Part shown: positions 11,072-22,009 of the stretch, piece by piece
Layout: each line of letters begins with the position of its first letter
Position numbering within the stretch: the stretch's first letter is position 1
From: Cladopsammia gracilis
Taxonomy: Eukaryota > Cnidaria > Anthozoa > Scleractinia > Dendrophylliidae
Reading direction: 5' to 3'
Assembly: GCA_022457155.1 (NCBI GenBank)
Contig: JAJGOT010000340.1
Location: 1 to 64,000, forward strand
DNA: 64,000 bases
Made by a program: the position numbers and the translations under genes
Notes under the pieces: generated by a model
The model's database searches: none
The model's input: only the letters and a program-made list of their open reading frames with translations
What the model was told of the DNA's origin: nothing

Positions 11072-11190
11072 CTTTTGCTCAATCCTTCACATTGCAATTT
11101 AGAAGTAGGAAAAATCTGGAAAAAATATAAAAACGTATTCATGATGTTACCTTTCATAGATAGTCGGTTATGTGCTCTACTATAAAAAGG

Positions 11191-11204
11191 TAAATATTAT
11201 CGGT
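11191..11204. repeat. 14-bp target-site duplication, left copy
   Basis: TAAATATTATCGGT here is repeated exactly at 14595-14608. The two copies bracket the Penelope-like element and fix its ends at 11205 and 14594. Confidence 0.85.
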
Positions 11205-11387
11205 AATCCAAATAAAATAGAATAAAAGGGTAACTGTGTAGTGCTATGTACTAATATGGTAAAAACAGGAATGTCAAATATCACAAAAATAGCACCAAAA
11301 AACGAATAACAGTCGTCCGACGTTTCGAGATTACTATCTCTTCATCAGGGACTACAGCAACTGAAAAAAACGGACGCGCGCGCGTGA
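11205..11387 (-). repeat. Inverted pseudo-LTR arm of the Penelope-like element
   Basis: This is the reverse complement of 11423-11601 apart from a few changes, including an extra CG dinucleotide in the CGCGCG run. The two arms face each other around about 35 nt, giving a potential stem of about 180 bp at the 5' end of the element. Confidence 0.88.
11311..11358 (-). ncRNA. Hammerhead ribozyme motif, inverted copy
   Basis: On the minus strand the core CTGATGA, a GAGAT-AGTA-ATCTC stem-loop, GAAAC and GTC follow in order, with GTCC and GGAC able to pair as helix I. The predicted cleavage is after GTC, between 11319 and 11318. It is identical in core to the two plus-strand copies. Confidence 0.78.
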
Positions 11388-11554
11388 CATGAACGTTACT
11401 TTATTTTAAATTTAAAATTCTATCACGCGCGTCCGTTTTTTTCAGTTGCTGTAGTCCCTGATGAAGAGATAGTAATCTCGAAACGTCGGACGACTGTTAT
11501 TCGTTTTTTGGTGCTATTTTTGTGATATTTGACATTCCTGTTTTTACCATATTA
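11376..11554 (+). repeat. 5' direct pseudo-LTR of the Penelope-like element
   Basis: Matches 14416-14594 almost base for base; one visible difference is GTTATTCG here against GATATTCG there. It contains the plus-strand hammerhead at 11451-11494. The long ORF can be read from an in-frame ATG inside this repeat, at 11522. Confidence 0.9.
11451..11494 (+). ncRNA. Hammerhead ribozyme motif, 5' pseudo-LTR
   Basis: All conserved core elements are visible: CTGATGA (11458-11464), helix II GAGAT/ATCTC closed by AGTA, GAAA, a minimal 2-bp helix III formed by ACGT, and the GTC cleavage triplet ending at 11487. Helix I pairs GTCC before the core with GGAC after the cut; GT/AC can extend it beyond one mismatch. 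The self-complementary ACGT helix III suggests the motif may act best as a dimer, as reported for other Penelope-like hammerheads. Confidence 0.82.
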
Positions 11555-14392
11555 GTACATAGCACTACACAGTTACCCTTTTATTCTATTTTATTTGGAT
11601 TACAACTATACAACTGTGTTTTTAACATCTGCATGCCGCAACTCAAAGCTCTAGAGAGAAACTTAAACAGAACGCTTCACGAACAGATCTCAGTCTATCA
11701 TGGTCAAGTACGGAAGGCCGGACTCCACCTTGCGGACAAAACCTTCGCAAAAACTCGTTTCACCAGCCACATTGTTTTTCTCAGCAAGTGTCTCCGCCGT
11801 GGCCTAATACCTAATGGTTTTTTGGTTACGTTTCACGTTTCCAACCTCGAACAAGCTAATTCTGCTCGATACAGAGATAACATATCAACAATTCTGAGGC
11901 AATTCTCCCGTCGCCTTATACACACGACCATCTTATCGATGGAACGTCGCTGTCACACCCTTACAGTTGAAATTAACGACCACCACAACGAGCTTAAAGA
12001 CAGGTGTAGGATTGAGGACTATCGCAAAATCAGCTCCACTATACACCAGTTAAATGCTGAACTATACAACTTCCTTACAGCCAGCAAAAATGAAACACTC
12101 ACAGAGGTAACCACCTCCAACACCACCACGCCTGTAGATCACGTACCAGCCAATACAACATCCAAGCTTGTAGTCACTATTCCCGACGACCTCCAACTCG
12201 ACGATCACGAGAAATCCGTTCTCAGCAAAGGCCTTTCTTACATCCCCATGAAAGCCCGTAGCGACGAGTACACCACTAAGGCTGACTGTGAGAGATTTTT
12301 TCGTCGTTTTCGCCTTAAAGCTCGTTTCAGTTCCATCCAGTCGGATGATACCGAGCCACAACAGATTTCAGACCGCTCGGAGGACTTTTCGTTTGAGTCC
12401 CTAAATCCAAAATCTTCTAACTGGACTCCACCCCCTGGCAGATTCTCAGCCTTGGATTATTACACCACCAAGTGCAGGCGTGAGATTAACCAACTAGATT
12501 TTAATCAGCGTCCCCAAAAATTCAACCTCACACCTCACGAAAAGGCCGCCTTAACCTCTCTCCAGCGACGCAATGACATTGTCATCAAACCAGCTGACAA
12601 GGGTGGCGCCGTGGTTGTGTGGGCTCATCACTTGTATATAGAGGAGGCAGAAAGACACTTGTCTGATTCAAACTTTTATCGACAACTGGACCATGATCAC
12701 ACCGTTGAACATAATGAAAGAATCAGCACGGTTGTCAGAGAGGCTATTTCTAAAGGAGAGCTACCGGAAACAGCGACCAACCTTATCGTACAACAACCTC
12801 GCACTGCTAAGTTTTATTTACTTCCAAAGATCCATAAGCCAGGTAACCCGGGACGTCCCATCGCATCAGCATGTAGCTGCCCAACGGAGCTTCTTGCCAC
12901 CTACCTTGACAAGGTTACTTCTCCTCTGGTTCGCAACTTACCGAGTTATGTAAAAGACACCAATCACATACTTCAAATTGCAAAGTCATTTCGCTACCCC
13001 GGCACCAGTAATTACGTGTTCACGATGGATGTAAAGTCCCTTTATACAGTTATTCCTAATGAAGACGGCCTTACAGCGCTTACGCACTTCCTCAACAAGC
13101 GGTCCGTGCTTCAACCACCGACAGAAACCTTAGTACGTCTGGCCGAGCTCGTCTTGACCTTAAATACATTTTCCTTTAATGGCAGCTACTACCATAAGAC
13201 AGGCGGCGTGGCTATGGGTAGCCGACTCGGTCCGAACTACGCGTGTTTATTCATGGTATACACGGAGGAGCGGATCTTTCAACAATATGGTGGCAGACGG
13301 CCAGACTTATACAAACGATACATTGACGACATTTTTGGAGCCGCGTCTTGCATTAGGGATGAAATCGAGGATTTCGCCTCATTAGTTAACAATTTTCACC
13401 CTAACCTGAAATTCACTTGGTCGATATCTGATGACAAGTTACCATTTCTTGACCTCTATCTGAAACCTACGCGTGACCACCTAATCAGTACCGTTCATTA
13501 CAAAGATACCGACACACACTGCTACCTTAATTACGAATCATCCCACCCGCCCAGATGCAAGAACTCAATTCCGTACAGCCAACTTCTGCGATTGAGACGA
13601 ATCTGTAGCGATAATGATGATTTCCAAAACAAGAGTAAGGAGATGGCCGATTTTTTCAGACAAAGACAGTACCCCCGAGAGATCATAGACCGAGCGCTGA
13701 CCAGAGTGTCTACAATCACCCGCGAAATGGCTCTCCGAGTGAACAAGGAAACAACATCAGACCAGTCCACGGTACCGTTGGTGCTGACATACCACCCCAC
13801 TAACACCAAAGTAAAGAATATCCTCACCAGAAATTTCCACCTCCTGCAAAATGATTCAGAAACGAGAGACGTCTTCCGTCCTGTCCGTATCTTGTGCGCC
13901 TACCGTAGAGACATGAATTTGCGTGACTCCCTCGTTCGTAGCGCTCTCCAACTGGACACGACACTCGCCGAAGATCCTGGAACGTTCCCATGTAACCGCC
14001 CGCGTTGCAAAACCTGCCGACACACTAGCGCCTCGCCCACCATTCACGCTCCAAGCGGCCCTATATCTGTCCGTGGCAGATTCAGCTGTACCACAACCAA
14101 CCTCGTGTACGTCATCCAGTGCGGGGTCTGTGATAAGATTTACATTGGAGAAACAGGGCGACGCTTGGCCGACATGTTCAGAGAACATTTGCGGTCAACT
14201 AAAAACAACACCGATCTTCCCGTTGGCCGTCACTTTGCATCTTCGGGTCACAGCATCGAGGACATGTTTGTTTCGGTGATCCAATCAGGTTTTGGAGATA
14301 CCGTGGAGCGACGCCGTGCGGAGGCGAGGATGATTTTCAAGCATAAGACACTGCACCCGCGAGGACTAAATATCGATTTTGCATTTATTTAA
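11522..14392 (+). CDS. Penelope-like reverse transcriptase / GIY-YIG endonuclease
   Basis: A single 956-codon frame; the ATG at 11633 (residue 38) is a likelier start than the one inside the pseudo-LTR. Order of parts: N-terminal region (about 38-340); RT with KPADKGGAVVVW, FYLLPKIHKP, motif A FTMDVKSLYT (Asp near 502), motif B GVAMGSRLGP (near 561) and catalytic YIDDIFG (near 599); a cysteine linker, CNRPRCKTC (near 825); and a C-terminal GIY-YIG nuclease with LVYVIQCGVCDKIYIGETGR (near 862). The RT copies element RNA and the nuclease nicks the target. No stop or frameshift interrupts it, and its length is normal for the class. The subgroup (Penelope, Poseidon or Neptune) is not decided here. 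Confidence 0.93.
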   Translation: MIFDIPVFTILVHSTTQLPFYSILFGLQLYNCVFNICMPQLKALERNLNRTLHEQISVYHGQVRKAGLHLADKTFAKTRFTSHIVFLSKCLRRGLIPNGFLVTFHVSNLEQANSARYRDNISTILRQFSRRLIHTTILSMERRCHTLTVEINDHHNELKDRCRIEDYRKISSTIHQLNAELYNFLTASKNETLTEVTTSNTTTPVDHVPANTTSKLVVTIPDDLQLDDHEKSVLSKGLSYIPMKARSDEYTTKADCERFFRRFRLKARFSSIQSDDTEPQQISDRSEDFSFESLNPKSSNWTPPPGRFSALDYYTTKCRREINQLDFNQRPQKFNLTPHEKAALTSLQRRNDIVIKPADKGGAVVVWAHHLYIEEAERHLSDSNFYRQLDHDHTVEHNERISTVVREAISKGELPETATNLIVQQPRTAKFYLLPKIHKPGNPGRPIASACSCPTELLATYLDKVTSPLVRNLPSYVKDTNHILQIAKSFRYPGTSNYVFTMDVKSLYTVIPNEDGLTALTHFLNKRSVLQPPTETLVRLAELVLTLNTFSFNGSYYHKTGGVAMGSRLGPNYACLFMVYTEERIFQQYGGRRPDLYKRYIDDIFGAASCIRDEIEDFASLVNNFHPNLKFTWSISDDKLPFLDLYLKPTRDHLISTVHYKDTDTHCYLNYESSHPPRCKNSIPYSQLLRLRRICSDNDDFQNKSKEMADFFRQRQYPREIIDRALTRVSTITREMALRVNKETTSDQSTVPLVLTYHPTNTKVKNILTRNFHLLQNDSETRDVFRPVRILCAYRRDMNLRDSLVRSALQLDTTLAEDPGTFPCNRPRCKTCRHTSASPTIHAPSGPISVRGRFSCTTTNLVYVIQCGVCDKIYIGETGRRLADMFREHLRSTKNNTDLPVGRHFASSGHSIEDMFVSVIQSGFGDTVERRRAEARMIFKHKTLHPRGLNIDFAFI

Positions 14393-14415
14393 GTTGTTCT
14401 ATACAGCTTTCAACA

Positions 14416-14594
14416 GCGCGCGCGCGTGACATGAACGTTACTTTATTTTAAATTTAAAATTCTATCACGCGCGTCCGTTTTTTTCAGTTGCTGTAGTCCC
14501 TGATGAAGAGATAGTAATCTCGAAACGTCGGACGACTGATATTCGTTTTTTGGTGCTATTTTTGTGATATTTGACATTCCTGTTTTTACCATAT
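14416..14594 (+). repeat. 3' direct pseudo-LTR of the Penelope-like element
   Basis: A 179-bp repeat of 11376-11554 that begins in a CG run 24 bp after the ORF stop and ends exactly at the target duplication with ACCATATTA. It holds the third hammerhead and should supply the 3' end of the element transcript. Confidence 0.9.
14493..14536 (+). ncRNA. Hammerhead ribozyme motif, 3' pseudo-LTR
   Basis: Same core as the 5' copy: CTGATGA, GAGAT-AGTA-ATCTC, GAAAC, GTC, with GTCC/GGAC helix I. Predicted cleavage is after 14529. Cleavage at this and the 5' motif would release a 3,042-nt monomer RNA. Confidence 0.82.
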
Positions 14595-14608
14595 TAAATA
14601 TTATCGGT
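14595..14608. repeat. 14-bp target-site duplication, right copy
   Basis: TAAATATTATCGGT, an exact match to 11191-11204. Confidence 0.85.
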
Positions 14609-14975
14609 TATTACGCTGTTAGGATTATAGAAGAAGAGAAGGATTATGGAAAAGAGGCGTTGGATACTTTGATGGAAGCGATGCTCGGGGAAAATCCGGT
14701 GATGATCTTTACAGGTTATCCAACGCAAATGGAGGATTTCATGAAGTTGAATCCGGCATTTAAACGAAGGATAAGATCAATCTTCCATTTCCAGGACTAC
14801 ACCTGTGAAGGGCTCGCGGGAGTGTTCATGCATAAATTAAGTACAGCAGCGTGGCTTCAAGACGGATATGTCTCTTGAAGAGCTAGCCGATGCCATAGAA
14901 AACAAAACAGCTGAGGCCTTCAGGAGGGAATGGAATGCAGGATTTTGCGATCGGTTGTTCGAACTGCCCAAGTAG
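14609..14975 (+). pseudogene. CbxX/CfxQ-type AAA ATPase fragment, frameshifted
   Basis: The first frame reads EKDYGKEALDTLMEAMLGEN, then MIFTGYPTQMEDFMKLNPAF and RRIRSIFHFQDYTCEGL. These are the segments after Walker B, the sensor-1 strand (AGYP-type) and the Arg-finger region of the CbxX/CfxQ (SpoVK-like) AAA family. Near 14855 the sense moves to another frame, FKTDMSLEELADAIENKTAE ... LFELPK, ending at TAG 14973-14975. In the family these parts are continuous, so a frameshift is inferred. Walker A and B lie upstream and are absent; the Penelope-like element is inserted immediately 5'. Probably a dead fragment, though a spliced gene broken by the insertion is possible. Confidence 0.7.
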
Positions 14976-15132
14976 AACTTACACCAAATGCTGTTAACAG
15001 CCTCTTTTGGCGTAATCGCTAATGGCTGTGACTTATTACAAATAATTATGTAAAGAAGATATCCACAAGGCCATTGACTCTATATTAATTAATAGCTGAT
15101 ACAATCAAAACAACTCATTAGCTTACATTATA

Positions 15133-16430
15133 GCGGAGCACTGCGGGCCGAAGGCCCACGCGAAGCCCCATAGTCATAGAACCCATGCCCGTCGTTTTTC
15201 ATGGTCATGACCAGCGGAATGTATCGCGGGCGGCGTCTGTTACATGTGTGTCAGACTGTGTGCCCGTGTGTCCGAGCGTCGCTCAAGGCTACTAGCTCGC
15301 GAGCGCGTATGACGTCGCAAAACATGCGCGAATGACGCCACACAACATCCGGGAATGCCGAATGTCACGTCAGCTGCATGCGTACGACGTCATCGACATC
15401 CAGGATCTTTGAGGCTTTGTTTTTCGCGCGGCTACACAGCCGTCAGCTCGGTAAACACTTTAGTTGGATTCAGAGTTGGATTGTTGTGTTTAGCGGAGAA
15501 TTAAAGTCGTTATTTCCCTGCAGTTTTTCGCGGTTTGCTACTCAAGACAGATATACTAGTTAAGGGATACTCAGAAGCCGCTTTAGTGGAAAAAGAAGAG
15601 CTTTCAGGGATAAAATCTTGCTTCGAGGAACTTCATATTATCAATGCAGGAGCAATGCGGGGAGATGCCTTGTTTTATTACGGATTTCAGAACCTAAGAA
15701 GCGGAGTTTTAACGAATTTCCAAGCAGTCCAGTGCTTTAAAGGTAAAAGAAATCACACTTTTTGCGATGGGAATTAATGTTGATATCAATTTTTGATTGA
15801 CTTTTCCTTTGAGTTCTCTTAAGTTTTGGAGACATGTTTATGAATCGAAACGTGTTCAAATTAAGTCGTGTTGTTATCTTGAATTTCATCGAGGACAGCT
15901 CAGCCTTGATGCGCTAGAAATAATACGTGCTTTTCTAATGGAGATTGAATAAAATTTTTCGAAAGAAGATTGTGTTGTCCGTTTTTATGTCTTTGTTCAT
16001 TCATTACATAGATTAAAAAGCGATTTTATGTAAAAAAAAAAAACAAGACTTAGATTTTCTGTCTTCACTCGCGTCGCCATATGCAAATAAGCTTATGTTT
16101 GTGTATTTTTGCAATTTTAATTTCCAAATCAGTTTCTCGCGCAATTTTTGACAAACAAGAACTGTATTTTATTCGGAAAGTAGTCGTACTAGTTATTCTG
16201 GAAAGATAAAAGTTGTTTTTGTGAACTTTTCTACGGTCTAAATGTACTGTGCAGACGGTCAGGTAATACTGTTTTTGAGAAATGCTAAAATTGAAAATAG
16301 CCCGTTCTTCAATCTTAATTCTTGTGCTTCCAACTTTTCACCTTAGTTAAGTTTCACCTTAGTTAAGCTTGTTTAAAGTGCGAAGCTGATAGGCTGGGCC
16401 TATCTATATATATTACACCTAATTTGTTGG
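15133..16430 (+). mobile_element. Long dispersed repeat, copy 1 (unclassified)
   Basis: About 1.3 kb that recurs in reverse complement at 57706-58905. Shared landmarks include TATAGCGGAGCACTG at one end, the CGCGCGGCTACACAGCCGTC block, a segment coding TDILVKGYSEAALVEKEELS on the plus strand, TTAGTTAAGTTTCACC, and GGCCTATCTATATATATT at the other end. A CpG-rich start with stem-forming segments (CGGGCCGAAGGCCC) leads into an AT-rich remainder. No transposase, RT, clear terminal inverted repeat or target duplication was found, so the class is open; a solo LTR or the end of a large DNA transposon are options. Confidence 0.7.
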
Positions 16431-16809
16431 TTTAAGGGGTAATACGAGTGAATATTTTACGAGGTGCGATTATCCGAGCGTATTATCTGTTAAACCATGA
16501 ACATACGTCATCTATTATTCGACTGCTTAATTTTACAAACTTTTCCCTTATTGAACTTTTCAATTCAGCCTTCATTTTTCGTCAGTGTTTAGTTCTCGTC
16601 CCTCAGTGCTATGAAGTATCGGACGAAGGGAAAAATTGAGAAGTTAGTTTTAAAACGTTCCTGTTTAATAAAACTACGAGCAACTAAATCAATTTTACCA
16701 ACTCATATTTTACTGGACACCATGTGAAAAAAAAAAAACTAGCGTTAAAACGAAGCAGTATTTTACAGTTTTAAAACATCTGTCACTGCTTTGCACTAAT
16801 GGTGATAAC

Positions 16810-17483
16810 CACAGGGAGGCCAGGCTCACGAAATGACCACTTAGTGAGTGGCAAAATATAAGGATTTGTATGGAATTTTAAAGTTGATTTAAGTGATTTA
16901 GTCATTCGAGTGTAGATCGAAGATGGAACGTCCCTGACAGCAAGATTTCAATCCGCAGAGACTTCTTCCAGCTCTCCACAAGTACAGAAAATACAGTTAT
17001 ATGATTTCAACTTGGCGCTTCCAACGTTATCTGTTCTGTCAAGAATTGTTGCTGTGGAACCTACATGAACAAACGAACGCTATGATGGGTCAATAATTGT
17101 GAATGCGATGATACTAAAATCTTCCGTCGGGGAGGGTAACGAACAAACCTGACGTGCAACGTGAGTTGTAATGGCTGTCACGGAAGTTTCCTCTTCGATC
17201 TACACTCGAGTGAAAGTTTGGGAGCGATTGGAATCAATTAAGGTCGATTCAAGTTGGCTAACCATGATGAGTAGTGATCTCACTTTGGTTAAAAATTAAA
17301 AACAGGCACAAGTGCGGCTTAGAGGCTCCAGACCAGTCAAGAAACAACCCCTGGACAACATTTGATGTGGAATGTAAAGTTCAATGGCTGTTTATTGTCA
17401 TTTTTGTGTTCGTTTACTAAATCAACTGACGATAAAGTTCCATAACAAATCCTTATATTTTGCTACTGAGAGGTCTCCCTGTG
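16810..17483. mobile_element. Inverted-repeat element, CACAGGGAG ends
   Basis: The left end CACAGGGAGGCC is mirrored by TCTCCCTGTG at the right; further in, GCAAAATATAAGGATTTGT mirrors ACAAATCCTTATATTTTGC. Inside, CGATCTACACTCGA and its inverse (near 16910 and 17200) add a second inverted pair. About 674 bp, no coding capacity. I could not read a convincing target duplication. Confidence 0.55.
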
Positions 17484-19507
17484 CCAAAACTATATCGCAA
17501 CCTTATTCTATATTTAGGCAGGACGCTTTTAGACTATATTGGGCCAGTTTGATCAGTGACTCAACTTTTTTTGAAGATAAGTCTCTGCCTCATTAAAATT
17601 CGATACGATGGACGTTTAAAAAAAAATAGTTAAGGATCTGACAATATTTTGACTACACCAGATTTATGCTGTTTGTTCGCAAATTGATCTGTATGCAGAA
17701 ATAAGCTTTTTCACAGTGGTATAAATTCAAGATGTCAAGATTTTACAGACTTTTGAGAGTTCTGTTCTGATATATCTGTTCCATTCGTTGTCTAAATCAG
17801 TGTGCTCTACTTGTTTAACGCATGTTCTAAAAAGAGCAGACAACACCGCGGTTTCAATTAAATTTAATTTAAGTTTTGTATCACTGAAGGATTTCTGCAA
17901 TTTACTCAGTCAACTGAGGTCTTAAAAGCTTTTGTTAAGTATTTGCAAAAGTAAAATAAATAAGGTTTATTTTGAAGCGGTGCAAGCGGCTATTTGGAAA
18001 TTGTACCATACAGGAAGTCCTCTTATGCTATGTCTTGCAGTTGCAGTTATGAATATGTGGAAAAGGAATTTTCTCTGAAAAACAAGTTTTTATTTGAAAT
18101 ACAAATGAGTGTGTGTTCCATGGCAAGGAATGTGCGGGTTGCATAAATCTCTTCATAATGGTATAAACAGTTGTTAAAAGTGTTGTGTCACGGGCTCATA
18201 GTCACGATACAGATGGAGGGGTGAAATACAACGATGTGTACGCTTAAATAAAGGCTGCTGACCTGAGATACTGCGCAGTATTTGAAAACCGATAAAAAGG
18301 ATTAAATTATCTTCCGAACGAGATGTTTAGCGGAAATTTTGGATGATTTTTGGTGGAGATATTGCAGATCGCAGATTTTACTCAGTGGCCTTGAAAAAAG
18401 TCGAACTTCAATGTTAATTACCGTGGTGGATTCAAACTTTTATGGAAAATCATTTTAATGGCCAAGGACGACATTGTTTCGAGACAATAATTTCGATTGA
18501 TACCAGGGAATTGGTTGCCGCTCTGGGTTACAAAGGCGATTCTGCTGGAAAAGGCATTACACCATGCTGTTGTTACACAAGATGGAAGGTTTACTTTCAA
18601 CACCAAAACAGTGGAGAATAAACCTTGAACGAAAAGATTGATTTTTGTGTCAGAGAACGGCCATCGATGTCATAGGAACAGGATCCGATTGGTACAAGTA
18701 GAAAAGTCGAATGCCTAGAGAGGAATGTAATTTTTTTATTTCACTCAAGCTTTTCTGACTTTTCTACTTGCGTCCGACATGTTTTTACGTGTTTTTTTTA
18801 TAAGTTTCGCTACGTACTGCGCACGCGTTTCCCTCAATTCTTGGCCATGGTGTGTTCATCCAGGTCCCCAGAGCTCCACGTTTTTTTTTTTTTTTATTGC
18901 GTCTCGTGTAGGTCTGGTAATAGATAAAAATTAGAATTTTTTTGATTGGCCGTTTAAAAATGAATGCGCAACAAGGTAAAAAATACCTTTTTACGTATAA
19001 GGTTTTACTTCTAGTTGAATTTCAAATATTGACTATGACGACTACATCAACAAAACCAACGTTTCAATTTCAACGCAATCAACGAACAATGTTACTCAGT
19101 TTTGTTGTTTGGTTTAGCATGTAAAAGATGCTTGAAACTGCAAAGTTACTATTCTTAGAGTGCCAAATAGCAGTCCGCCAAGTCCCTATCAGCAGGTCAT
19201 ATTTAGCGACAATTCGGCCATCTGGAAGGGCTAGGATCGGCCACTGTTCCTGTTTCCTTTTTTATTTTGATCTATAGTGTAATAGATCAGCCTTAGTAGC
19301 TTTGCTCACATTTTTATAATTTTTTTTGTTCGGTTTTTTGTTTGTTTTCTTTTTGTTTTCCTTTTTTTTTTTTCATCCAGTGTTTGTTTGTACAGTAACT
19401 TCAGCTATTTGGTCATCTGGTACAAAAGTTAAAACTGGCATACGAACAGTTGACTGTTCATCGAGATCAGCAATGACAAGATCATCTTCGCTATCCTCGT
19501 CATCATC
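17484..19507. other. No supported gene
   Basis: AT-rich DNA with several short A- or T-runs, for example near 18880. A minus-strand frame of 62 codons (18606-18418) has no recognisable motif. A T-rich stretch at 19316-19375 precedes the ORF remnant on the minus strand. Confidence 0.35.
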
Positions 19508-20160
19508 TTACTCCGTATCTGATTCTTCACTCTCTTCCTCACTGCTGGACAACTCATTCCCGTTGCCTGGACTTCTTTGTCGATAGTAATGGTAGCGAAT
19601 TGCCTTTATCTTGTCCAGCTTTATGCCAACAGTGGTCAGGCCATGTTCCTTAATGTACAGGTCGAGCTGTCTCACCTTCAGCTTTTCATCTTTGCCATTT
19701 TCAATAAGTATGCCCCACTGGTAGTCCTTGTATGTTAGTTCCTCTTCTAGCCTTTTTTTCTCCTTAGCCTCTCTTGTTCTAATATCCTTCCTGATGTTGA
19801 TATCATTTCGATGGCCTAAGTATTCAATGACATGCTTTTCCTCGACACTGTAGGTTGCACAGAAAGCAGCGATGGTATTTGGATTGCCCGCAGAGATGGC
19901 GTTTTGTTCGTACAAGTCCTTCAGACATTTCCTCGGTTGATAATCGTCTGGAGCACGACCTGTTGTCGGCGTTTCGTACACATCCATAAAGTGCCCGGGA
20001 CAGGCTGAGGGATTCTTTCTGTTACTGGTCCCACCCATCTGTTGTTGGTACACCAGGAACAGAGTGTGGAGCTTGCATCGCTTTGCTTATTGCAGGCATC
20101 CCGACAAAATTCAAAAAAGAGCTCTCCTCGGACGTAGTGGTCCTCAATAAAACTCTCTAT
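19508..20160 (-). pseudogene. Broken ORF with SAP-like segment and acidic tail
   Basis: The main frame (20053-19508, no ATG at its edge) encodes about 181 residues: a Cys/Pro-containing start, a helical segment (NTIAAFCATYSVEEKHVIEY), a Lys/Glu-rich stretch, KLKVRQLDLYIKEHGLTTVG, which has the look of a SAP-type helix-turn-helix, then an acidic Ser/Glu tail (SSSEEESEESDTE). Upstream, 20160-20055 reads in a different frame as KIESFIEDHYVRGELFFEFC, which also looks protein-like, so a frameshift is likely. Probably the C-terminal part of a repeat-family ORF; a second SAP-like remnant lies at 46667-46864. Function unknown. Confidence 0.5.
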
Positions 20161-22009
20161 CTTACTAAGATATGCCGCACCGGGTATTTCGGCCTTACTG
20201 TTTTCTGTTTTCTGTTTTTCACTTAGGGTTTAGGCAAATTTCTCCACGTCGGCATTTAATTTATTGTGATAAATAGAGTATGTAAGTCATCAAAACGTAA
20301 AGCGCCATGAGACATGAGATTTGTGCGCTATATAAGTCATTTATTCATTTAAAAAACATCGGAGAGCCAAGTTGATGATCATTAGAATAGTGGCACCATT
20401 TTGGACGAAAGATAAATGTAAACGAACATTGCTTATATTGGTACGACTTATATGGTATTTTTGCACTCGCCTAATATACGCCCTTTTATCTCGGGAAACT
20501 CACTGCGTTCGCTTTACAAAAATATTCATAGCTTTCAATCAATCGTGAGAACCAGCTCCCGAGGTATGGGAAATGTTTTGTCCTTTTTTGCAAGTTCATT
20601 GAATCGTGAACCGAGGCCAAGGCGATATCCACACCTCGCTTGGAAATTAAAAGAAGGAAAACAAAATTCTTCCAGTAAGATGCGGGCAAGTTAGTTCAGC
20701 AAAAGCCGTTTCTTTTTAACGGGAAAAAATCATTATTATATTGCTTTATAATTTGTCGAGAGTCTATGGCGTCGCCAAACGCGCGCTGCATAGACGAAAT
20801 TTGGTGACGGAGCGGCTTTTCTACAAACATTTGTTTTGCTGTTTGCTGAAAAGTCAGTTTGTCGATATTGTAAACCAGGTAGACAACCTGAAAAAAGTTC
20901 CCACTTTACAAAAAACGGTTTTATTTGAAAACGCAATTCAGCAGAATCTGTTGGTGACAGTTATTTTATTCGTTTAGCAAAAACCCCTCGTATAGAAAAG
21001 TACACTCCTTTTGGCCGGACTAACTAATATTAACTTGTATTGCATAGCATTTGGAAAAACAATTTATGTAGCATGTATTTTCAGGTGGTCCTGAAGACTT
21101 CCTCGTTACAACTGTCAAAACGGCTCATTACTGTTTTTCTTTTTTTCTCCTGTATTTCTATGAACACAGTGGAGCCGGTAAAGAGAAAGAACGTAAGCCA
21201 TGTACACTCGCAACGAGTGGATGTAAATAATCGAAAAGACGCTCTTCTTTTAGGACTTTTTTTTCAAATAATTCGAAAGATCATGTACGATTCGTATTCG
21301 TAACATGGCTACCTATGGCACAGACCAAGAGAACATGCTATAATTAATTTTCGCTTGCACGGGCTCAGGTTCACCGACAAATAAAATGCTTTTAGTCTCC
21401 TGGTTAAAACACCAACCCAATTTACTATCATGATCTCGTTTTTCGAAGCACCATGAAAAGTTAATCTACCAATGGCAGCTAGATTTTGTGTATGAGTTAA
21501 AGTTGTTTGTTACCTGGATGTGCAGTAGCAAATGCAGTTCAGGCAAGCACCCAAACAACACAGGCCAGCAAGAGCAGTTGCAGGAAGAGCAGTTAAACAC
21601 GGAGAAACAACAGCCTGTTATACACTTGAAGCCGTGAAATAAACCGTTGTCGGTCAGACTTTAAGACTAGCCTGGTCACCCGTTAACATGTTGACGTCTT
21701 TATGATAGTTGATTATTCACCATAATTATTTTTCGGACAAATGGCGGGTTCAAATTACAAGCCTTTTTCGGTTTATGTCCCACTTACAGTTTTATCTTTT
21801 TTGGCTTTTGTTACTCACTCTAGTGATAATTCATTATCTGCAGTTTTTGAACACTAGTAGGTAAGAACAGATCCGGTAAAAAATAATATTTATTATAGTA
21901 TCTCGCCATTCCTTCATTCAAAGGTCTGCCTTTTTTAACCCATGAATACGCGCATGCGTAATGAACGGGTTATCGGTACCGGCGACAGATTGGCAAATGA
22001 GGACTCGCT

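Larger units (their letters stand above)
11205..14594 (+). mobile_element. Apparently complete Penelope-like element with hammerhead ribozymes
   Basis: The 3,390-bp element encodes RT plus GIY-YIG endonuclease, the diagnostic pairing of EN+ Penelope-like elements, which prime reverse transcription at a cut chromosome. Its 5' end carries an inverted arm (11205-11387) facing a direct repeat (11376-11554, extended to 11601); the 3' end repeats the direct copy (14416-14594). Such pseudo-LTRs with one inverted partial copy are typical of the class. All three copies carry a hammerhead motif. The ORF is intact, the 179-bp direct repeats differ by very few bases and the 14-bp target duplication is perfect, so the insertion looks young. 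It landed next to an AAA ATPase fragment. Confidence 0.92.

Noticed and set aside
11960..14280. Several 68-118-codon frames on both strands
   Set aside because: Shadows of the Penelope-like RT/GIY-YIG frame.
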